DNA from: Tenrec ecaudatus
Taxonomy: Eukaryota > Chordata > Mammalia > Afrosoricida > Tenrecidae
Direction: 5' to 3'
DNA length: 64,000 nt
NCBI RefSeq assembly: GCF_050624435.1
Contig: NC_134546.1
Location: 11,927,001 to 11,991,000 of the forward strand
How positions within the stretch are numbered: position 1 is the stretch's first letter; the number at the start of each line of letters is the position of its first letter. The notes beneath the pieces are model-generated. The model searched no databases and was not told the DNA's origin. It was given only the letters and a program-made list of their open reading frames with translations. Made by a program: the position numbers and the translations under genes. Of this stretch, positions 57,000-64,000 are shown one piece after another.

Positions 57000-57980
57000 C
57001 AGATTGACGTTGATGTACAATCTAATGGCTACAGATGTCCTTTACGTGACTGGATAAAGCTCTTGCTTCGAGGTATGGAATTCACTGTCTTTGAAAGTCT
57101 GGTTCTCAGAGAGAGAGAGAGAAAGCCTGCCATGCCTGGGGAGAGCTGTCACTGCAGACAAAAGAACTCAGTCCTTACAATACTTTCATATCCTGACTTG
57201 GAACTTGTTAACCTCCCTAGTAAACCTCCGTGAAATTGTGAAGAAGAAAAAGAAAGAAAGAGAATCTGTTTTTTCCTGCACTCCTCATCTTCCCATCCAC
57301 AGCATCCCGCCGACGCAGCCACCTCATCAGACAACAGGGAACGCTCCATGCTTGAGGTTCGTCTCCTGGCAGTGCAGTTTCTTAGTGAAATGAAAGAGCA
57401 CTTCCCGGGAAGTTAGAAGTCTTTTAAGTTAAAATGTAACCAATTAAAAAACAAATCACCTGAGCAGTTGCGAAAATGCAACCTGCTATAGAAACTCGGA
57501 GAAATCCAGGAGGCTTGGATAAAGAATAGCAGTGGAAACAGAGGGGTTTGTACTGAGTGTAGGAAAGAGATGGAAGGGTAGAATTTTCTGGGTAGTCAGT
57601 CAAGGCCTGGGAGGCTCACAACCTGGCCGAGGAGCAAGTTTTGGGGGTTTGGAAGGTCCAAGGTCAATCTTGAAGAGAACTATCCTAATCCCGGGGCCTA
57701 GAAATCTCTGGATCATGTCATTTCCTCCACCAGGAAGAGGATGTGCGGAGAGCCTGTCTGCCACAATTCACAGTGTTTTCTCTAGTGATAATCCGATTTT
57801 CTCGTTCAATGGAGTCACCTTAACATGGGCTAGCAGGATTCAACGCAGCATTGGATGGCTTCTGCATCAGTCTCTGCTGGTCATAGCCCCACCCAGCTGT
57901 CAGTAGTCATGGCCTGCAGTAAATGGGGCCTGGGGGAGTCCAGGAGCTGCAGAGATGGTCTGTGTCAGTGCTCTCCAACT

Positions 57981-58015
<35 letters not shown>

Positions 58016-58694
58016 CCAGAAAATGTTTCCTGTGTTGGTGTGATGGGTGTCCATCCTCTTTAGGGACAGTCTCCCATGTGTGGTCAGTCTGCCGGCCAAG
58101 CTTGTGTCTTGGCTCCTGCTTTCCCAGGTTCATTCAGTTCCCTCTCCTCTGTAGCATCCCTCTCCTCCAAGAAGATTCCCGAGTGCTGACCCACTTGGCC
58201 TCTTCACCCTCAGAACTTTGGTTTCCTAGATCAAGAATCCTGGGTCCCCATCCTCCCATAGCACAGACTCTTGGGTATCAATGCTAGGCTGCATATTTCA
58301 GAGTTTTCCTTGCCCTTTGTGATTCATAACTGGAAATGCCAGACTCCCCTTTCAGTGGAAGAGGAGGATCCACTTATATAGATTCCTACCCCAATTGTAG
58401 GTTATAACTTTCTTTTCTTTTTCAATAGAGATCCCAGTTATGCAGGAACACTGAAAAACTGAGTTCCTAGCTCTGTAGAACTGAAGGTCTAAGTCCTGGA
58501 CCAAGAAGGACCATTCAAGTGGAGGTCTCCGTGATGTCATCTTGAAGAACACTGCTCTTCTTACTCAGCATCACTGTATCCCAAGGAGCGTGGACATGCT
58601 ACTTAGTCTCTTAAGGAGACAGGCATACCTCTGGTTCTTCACTGCTTTGATTCTTCCATCGCCTTCTTGTTTGGGCTTATAACGTCCCACTCCC
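57000..58694. other. Unassigned sequence
   Basis: Short GA run at 57108-57122 and A-rich run near 57240. No repeat family or exon supported. Confidence 0.35.
57982..58013 (+). repeat. (GT)n microsatellite, 16 units
   Basis: Uninterrupted GT run within otherwise unassigned sequence. Confidence 0.97.
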
Positions 58695-58826
58695 AGGGAG
58701 CTTCTTAGAGATACAGAGTCTGGGCACTGACCCCCAACACCTGGAATCAGGATCTCCATTTTAATAATGAGCCCAAGTGAGTTAAATTCACATCCAGACT
58801 TCAAGTGGTACATGCCTGAAATACTC
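58695..58826. mobile_element. MER5-like hAT-Charlie remnant
   Basis: ggaatcaggatctccatttt, aataatgagcccaagtgagt and acttcaagtggtacatgcct match the MER5A-type pattern. Ancient, non-autonomous. Confidence 0.6.
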
Positions 58827-58839
58827 ACCATGGGGGTGC

Positions 58840-59035
58840 TGGCGGGAGGGGCAGCGGAAAAGAGGAAGACCCCCAACAAGATGGGTGGGCACAGGGGCTG
58901 CATCAGCGGCTGGGGCAGAGGAACAATGGTGAGGATGGCGCAGGACCGGGCAGTGGTTCATTCTGTTGGGCACAGGGTCGCTGTGGGTCAGAGCCGACTC
59001 AATGGCACCTAACAACAGCAACCACAGCAACCACA
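58840..59035 (+). mobile_element. RTE 3' terminus
   Basis: ggaaaagaggaagaccccca, gtgaggatggcgcaggaccg, gggtcgctgtgggtcagagc and ggcacctaacaacagcaacc: a clean, little-diverged RTE 3' end. Confidence 0.87.
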
Positions 59036-59607
59036 ACCCGGTGCTACCATCTGTTGCTTTCGTTTTTGTGATCTGCAGATGCTGGAGGGACTTCCATTTA
59101 TTGAGCACCTTCTCTGTCCCTTTCTCACTACCCAGTGACACTGTCTGAAGGTAGACTCTTTCTCAGCTTGTGGTTTGTTCTTTCGTCTCTCATTTTGCGA
59201 TTGTCCTAGGCACTGCGCTGCACACTAGGGATAGAGAGTAAATAGAGCTTAGGTTCTGATCGCAAGCAGCTGGTAAGTATGGTGGGCCTGTCCGAGAGTG
59301 ATGTCCTGCATGCCTTAGGTGACGAGTCTTGCCAAAGTGAGTGAGCTCAGTAGGCTGGTGGAGGATCAGTGTGTGGGGTGGACCCCAAGTTGAGGAAGAA
59401 GTACTACAGGACAAGTCAGTATCATGGACTTTCAAACTGCCGCAGATGTTCGCCTGCAATGGGAATCTCCTAAGCCGTGTTTGATGGCCAGCCAGCTCAG
59501 TATGCTCGTCTGTTTCTTTCTCGCTTGCTTATTTATTTGTTCCACTAAGCCTGGGAGTTGACCACTCTGGCCTGGGAACTAAGTTGTGCCTTCTTCTTGC
59601 TTTTCTT
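59036..59607. other. Unassigned sequence
   Basis: No repeat or exon supported. Confidence 0.3.
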
Positions 59608-59775
59608 GACAATAAAATTTTATTGGACAATAGCCACTCTTATTTGTTTACTTATTGTGTATGCTTGCTTTCCGGAGGAATGGCAGAGTCGAATAACTTC
59701 TCTAATCTGCCCATAACAGGAAATATTTAATACCTGGAACTTTACACAAAGAGGTTGCTGATCTCTGAACTAGTC
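59608..59775. mobile_element. hAT-Charlie-type remnant
   Basis: aataaaattttattggacaa, ttgtttacttattgtgtatg, ggcagagtcgaataacttc and ggaactttacacaaagaggt match a common old Charlie/MER1-type element. Name within the group not certain. Confidence 0.6.
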
Positions 59776-60520
59776 CTCCATTTCAGCTACAAATGCTTTC
59801 AATTACTTTTTAAAGTTATATATTTGTACAGAACCAGTCTATAATGATATAGCAAACCTTTTTGGTGGTGGTCTATAGGCAATTTGATTTGGAGGAATTA
59901 AGGGAATGGAATGCTTATAGTTTTTAAAATTACACTTAGTATTTTTAGAATTTTAATTATAAGACCCTATTACATTTATATTAAAAGACTCTTTTATTAC
60001 AGTCAGCTTTATTTTTGGAATGAAGCTATTTTAATCATATTAACAAAACAAATATAATATTTTTAGTTACAAAAGCTATACATGTTTATTATAAACATCT
60101 TAGACAACGGAGCAAAGCAAAGAGAAAATGAGAACTACCCATAATTATACCACTTGGAAAATTTGTTACTGTTGTTATTTTGGCGTTTATTTTTCTAGTC
60201 TTTCATATCTGAACGTGTTACTATTTTTATGTACATTCTTCTAGTCTTTTGTCCGAGCATATAGGAGTCTGTATGTGTGTGACTATTTAATGTAGTCATC
60301 ATCTCTTGTAGCTATTTTGAAAATCTGTTGAGATGTGCTAAACATTTTTCTGGATCATTAAATAGGCATCTACTCAATGACTATGTAGCTTTTCAGGCTA
60401 AGCCTGTATCCCCTACTATTGGAAATGGACAATGTTTTGAGCTAAGTCTGCAGATATCCACCACGCCTTTTTATAGGATAAGCTTGTACTCATTGAATCA
60501 CTGGGCGAAAATTTATGAAC
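59776..60520. other. A/T-rich sequence with an old LINE-like stretch
   Basis: 60055-60210 (caaaagctatacatgtttat, cataattataccacttgg, gttattttggcgtttatttt) follows an old L1M-type 3' end. The rest is A/T-rich and unassigned. Confidence 0.4.
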
Positions 60521-60524
60521 TTTA

Positions 60525-61038
60525 AAACATCATTTTATTGGGGCTCATACAACTCTTATCGCAATTCATACAAACATCAATTGTAGAAAGCACATTTATA
60601 CATTCATTACCCTCATCATTCGCAAAACATTTGCTCTCCATGTAAGCCCCTGCCATCAGATCCTCATTTTCCCTCCTCTCTTCCCACTCCTCTCTCCCTC
60701 ATGAACCCTTGATAATTTATAAATTATTACTTTGTCATATATTACATTGTGTGACGTCTCCCTTCACCCACTTTTCTGTTGTCCGTCCCCCAGGGAGGTG
60801 GTTATATGTAGATCCATATAATCAGTAATCCCTCTCTACCCCACCCTCCCTCCATCCTCCTGGTATCGCCACTCTCACCACTGGTCCTGAAGGGATCATC
60901 CGCCCTGGATTCCCTGTTTCCAGGTCCTATCTGTACCAGTATACATCCTCTGATCTAGTCAGATTTGTAAGATAGAATTGGGATCATGATAGTGGGTGGG
61001 GAGGAAGCATTTCGGAACTAGAGGTAAGTTGTATGTTC
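60525..61038 (-). mobile_element. Young L1 3' UTR, antisense
   Basis: cattttattggggctcatac through ctgtaccagtatacatcctc to ggtaagttgtatgttcc. Little diverged. Flanks atgaactttaaa and atgaacattttaaa suggest a slightly altered target duplication. 5' truncated within the 3' UTR. Confidence 0.88.
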
Positions 61039-61592
61039 CATGAACATTTTAAAGTATTTTTCCCCCTCTCTTTTTATAGTTATTTCTTGGTTGGGTTGTC
61101 CAATCTGAATGTTTGCTTTTCAGAACCTTCAACAAAGCAGCATCAAATACAACAGCACCAACAAGACCTCTACCACGTACACCATTGGCCCTATGTTTTC
61201 TTCTTAGACGCATCTCCCCTTCCTAGTGACTATTGAGATCTCAATTTCTCACTGTCATGTTAAGCAGTAGGCTGTGCCCCACAATTTCTGGGGTCACTTA
61301 GAGGCCTAACTCATATCTTAGCAATTAGCATCAGTGTCGACCAGTTGCACACAGCCATCCAGGCTCTCCTGCCTGCCTCAAACAGGAGTGTGATAGTTGG
61401 TCGGGGGTGGGGAAGGGGGGTACTTGTCATGACCAGTAATAGAATTCACACTGAGGAAGTGTAAACGCTTCATTGTGAAGGAGGCTGCTCTCCCTCTTTC
61501 CCTCCTCGACCAAAATTCTTTAAAGCATAGTAGATACTTTCTATCTCCATGCCAACTCTGTGAGGTTCTGTTGAAATGGAAAAGTAAGGAGG
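61039..61592. other. Unassigned sequence
   Basis: No repeat or exon supported. Confidence 0.3.
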
Positions 61593-62192
61593 TGTTATGG
61601 ATTAAATTATGTCTCATCAAACATGTGTCAACTTGGCCTGGCCATTTATGTAATGCTGTCATGTGGCCGTTGTGCAATGATGTAATCATCCACCACGATG
61701 TGATCAGATGCGATCAGGCCTAAGCTGATGCAAGGGGTGGAGGAGGGATGCTGCCCCCTTACTTGAATCACAGCCCTGCTTTGTTAGGTGTAAGGGGAGC
61801 TTTCTGGAGGTGTGGCCTGAGTCACCTTTTGTCTTAGAAGAGAGAAAAGGGGAGAGAAGCCAACCGAGAGAGGGATCTTAAAACCACCAGGAAAAAAGAG
61901 CCAGGAGCAGGGCCTGTCCTGTGGGCCTGGGGTCCCTGCTTTGAGGCACCCCTAGACTCAAGGGAAGATAAAGGCCAACACACCTGTAAATCACCAAGAA
62001 TGCTAAGTGTGCAGCTGTTGAAGGTAGATGAAGACCTTTCCCCAGAGCCGATAGAGGAAAAAAGGGCCCCCTGGGAGTTGGCACCCTGGATTTGGACTTC
62101 TACCCTCCTAAGCTGTGACAGAATACATTTCTGTTGGTAAAAGCCACCCGCATGGGACATTTCTGTTGTAGCAACAGGAGAGAGTGAGGACA
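61593..62192 (+). mobile_element. MaLR-type LTR, 600 bp
   Basis: tgttatggattaaattatgt, gtgtcaacttggcctggcca, gatcttaaaaccaccagg, gcaccctggatttggacttc, ctaagctgtgacagaataca and the end gagtgaggaca give a complete TG..CA LTR. I recognise the layout as an afrotherian MaLR/ERV3-like LTR. The flanking 5-mers ggagg and ttgaa do not match. Solo. Confidence 0.82.
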
Positions 62193-62654
62193 TTGAAGAA
62201 GTCCTAGCTGCCCATTTCAGGGGCTGCTTCTTGGGTCTTGTCCTTGTTGGAATTTCTATAGTTTTTGATGTGTGACTACTTCCTGGAAGCTGTCTGGTCC
62301 ACAGGCTACATTTAGCTGTTTCTATTCAGTCTCTCTGGTCAGCTCTCGCTCTCTTGAACTCCTCCCCGAAGGTCCCATCCTTACCTCTTGCCTCTGTTCA
62401 CACGGTATGCTCATAACTCCCTAAAGTTTTCATCTGTGGATAAATTGCTTTGACCTTGTTGTCTGTCTCGAGCCCAACCTACCCTTAATTGAATCAGTCA
62501 TTCCAACTGCTCTCCTTTCCTAACCAGTTCTATGCACAGCATCCCCATCTACCCATCGGTTGCTTCCCTCAGAAACCTCAGGGACCTTTCTTTGTCTGAT
62601 TTCTGCCACGCTTGTCAACACGTCCATCCTAAAGCCCTGCGGATCTTCTTCTTG
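62193..62654. other. Unassigned sequence
   Basis: 62320-62640 has an L2-like feel (ccttacctcttgcctctgtt, tcagaaacctcagggacctt) but is not firmly matched. Confidence 0.35.
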
Positions 62655-64000
62655 TTTTTTAAAACATTTTATTAGGGGCTCATACAACTCTTATCACAAT
62701 CCATACATCTACATATATCAATTGTATAAAGCACATCTGTGCATTCTTTGCCCTCATCATTTTCAAAACATTTGCTCTCCACTTAAGTCCTTTGCATCAG
62801 GTCCTCTTTTTTCCCCCCTCTCTCCCTGCTCACCCCTCCCTCATGAGCCCTTGATAATTTATAGATTATTATTTTGTCATATCTTGCCCTATCCGGCGTC
62901 TCCCTTCACCCCCTTTTCTGTTGTCCGTCCCCCAGGGAGGAGGTCACATGTAGATCCTCGTAATCGGTTGCCCCTTTCCAACCCACTCACCCTCTACTCT
63001 CCCAGTATTGCCCCTCACACCCCTGATCCTGAAGGTATCATCCACTATGGATTCCCTGTGCCTCCAGCTCCTGTATGCACCAGTGTACAACCTCTGCTCT
63101 ATCCAGACTTGCAAGGTAGAATTCGAATCATGGTAGTGGGGGGAGGGGGGTTGGGGAGGAAGCATTTAAGATCTAGGGGAAAGCTGTATTCTTCATCGGT
63201 GCTACAGCACACCCTGACTGACTCATATCCTCCCCTAGACCCCTCTGCAAGGGGATCTCCAGTGGTCGACAAATGGGCTTTGGGTCTCCACTCTGCACTT
63301 CCCCCTTCATTCACTATGGTAAGACTTTGTTTTTGGATGATGCCTTATACCTGATCCCTTTGGCACCTCATGATCGCACAGGCTGGGATTCTTCTTCCAT
63401 GTAGGCTTTGTTGCTTCTGAGCTAGATGGCCGCTTGTTCACCTTCAAGCCTTTAAGACCCCAGACACTATCTCTGTTGATAGCCGGGCACCATCAGCTTT
63501 CTTCACCACATTTACTTGTTCACCCGCTTTGTCTTCAGCAATTGTGTTGGGAGGGTGAGCACCATAGAATGCCAATTTAATAGAAGATAATATTCATGCA
63601 TTGAGGGAGTGCTTGAGTAGAGGCCCAAGGTCCTTCTGCCACCTTAATACTAAACTTATAAATATAGACACATAGATCTATTTCCCCATTTTCATATATA
63701 TATTTGCATGTACATGTCTTTGTCTAGACCTCCATAAATGCCCCTTGACTCTCAGCTCTTTCCTCTATTTCCCTTGACTTTCCTCCTGCCCCACTATCAT
63801 GCTCCGTCCCCACCTGGGTTACAGCTATACCTCTTCTTTACGTAACCTTACACTTGATCATTCCTTACCAGGCCTGCCACTCCCTCCTCACCACCAATTT
63901 GGATCCCATGTTGTTCCCTTGTCCCTGTGTTTATTAACACCACTTCCTCACCCCCCACCGCCCCCTATCCCAAGTCCCCCCGGAATTGTCGGTCCCGTTG
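62655..64000 (-). mobile_element. Young L1 with very long 3' UTR, antisense
   Basis: aaaacattttattaggggct through aatcggttgcccctttccaa, ctagatggccgcttgttcac, cctttaagaccccagacact, and on to the window end without reaching ORF2. The 3' UTR is therefore at least 1.3 kb. Close in sequence to the copy at 22.8 kb. The 264-codon forward frame at 62560-63354 is antisense to it and has no protein meaning. Confidence 0.9.

Noticed and set aside
62560..63354. 264-codon forward open frame, the longest in the window
   Set aside because: It is read antisense through a young L1 3' UTR; parallel frames appear over other L1 copies at 9.3 and 22.9 kb.
1..64000. CRISPR arrays, operons, bacterial promoters or ribosome binding sites
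   Set aside because: The repeat content is mammalian throughout; no regularly spaced direct repeats or prokaryotic gene structure are present.

Overview
This window looks like mammalian nuclear DNA from an afrotherian, most likely a tenrec (Tenrecidae). The basis is the repeat content. There are more than 25 tRNA-derived AfroSINE copies, many BovB-like RTE fragments, an L1 3' UTR type that matches afrotherian L1, and two copies of a short hAT transposon that I recognise as SPIN. Among afrotherians SPIN is known to me only from tenrec. The species call is inference; the repeat calls come from reading the sequence against remembered families, without any database search.

I find no convincing protein-coding gene, tRNA gene or other RNA gene. 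The window reads as intergenic or deep intronic sequence. Nearly all open frames longer than 60 codons are chance frames, or frames read through or antisense to repeats; examples are the tetrapeptide frames over the CCAT array at 1.7 kb and the 264-codon frame antisense to L1 at 62.6-63.4 kb. The only real coding traces are decayed transposable-element proteins: RTE reverse transcriptase at 14.3-16.1 kb (YADD box still readable) and 49.9-51.0 kb, and mariner transposase at 45.6-46.2 kb and 48.2-48.6 kb.

Layout. 0-5 kb: RTE tail, an L1 3' end carrying a CCAT satellite, an AfroSINE, and a SPIN element split by a solo LTR. 6-13.6 kb: RTE, SINEs and L1s nested several deep, including a 96-bp retrocopy of an mRNA 3' end. 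13.6-16.1 kb: the longest RTE copy. 16-19 kb: mostly unassigned, with a CpG-dense patch and a 32-bp tandem duplication. 19-31 kb: old L1, L2 and MIR, a composite L1 with an inverted 5' segment, a candidate small hAT, and RTE pieces. 31-41 kb: solo LTRs of one family, SINEs and old repeats. 41-50 kb: a tRNA-Gly-headed SINE, an old 4-kb antisense L1 broken by SINE, SPIN, LTR and mariner insertions, and a second mariner. 50-60 kb: RTE, the most gene-like GC-rich unassigned sequence, and ancient LTR and hAT remnants. 60-64 kb: two young L1 3' ends around a MaLR-type LTR.

The window's value is as a record of transposon history. Target-site duplications and nesting give relative ages: old L1, MIR, L2 and Charlie-type pieces first; then RTE and AfroSINE; then SPIN; then a solo-LTR family of about 500 bp and the youngest L1s.
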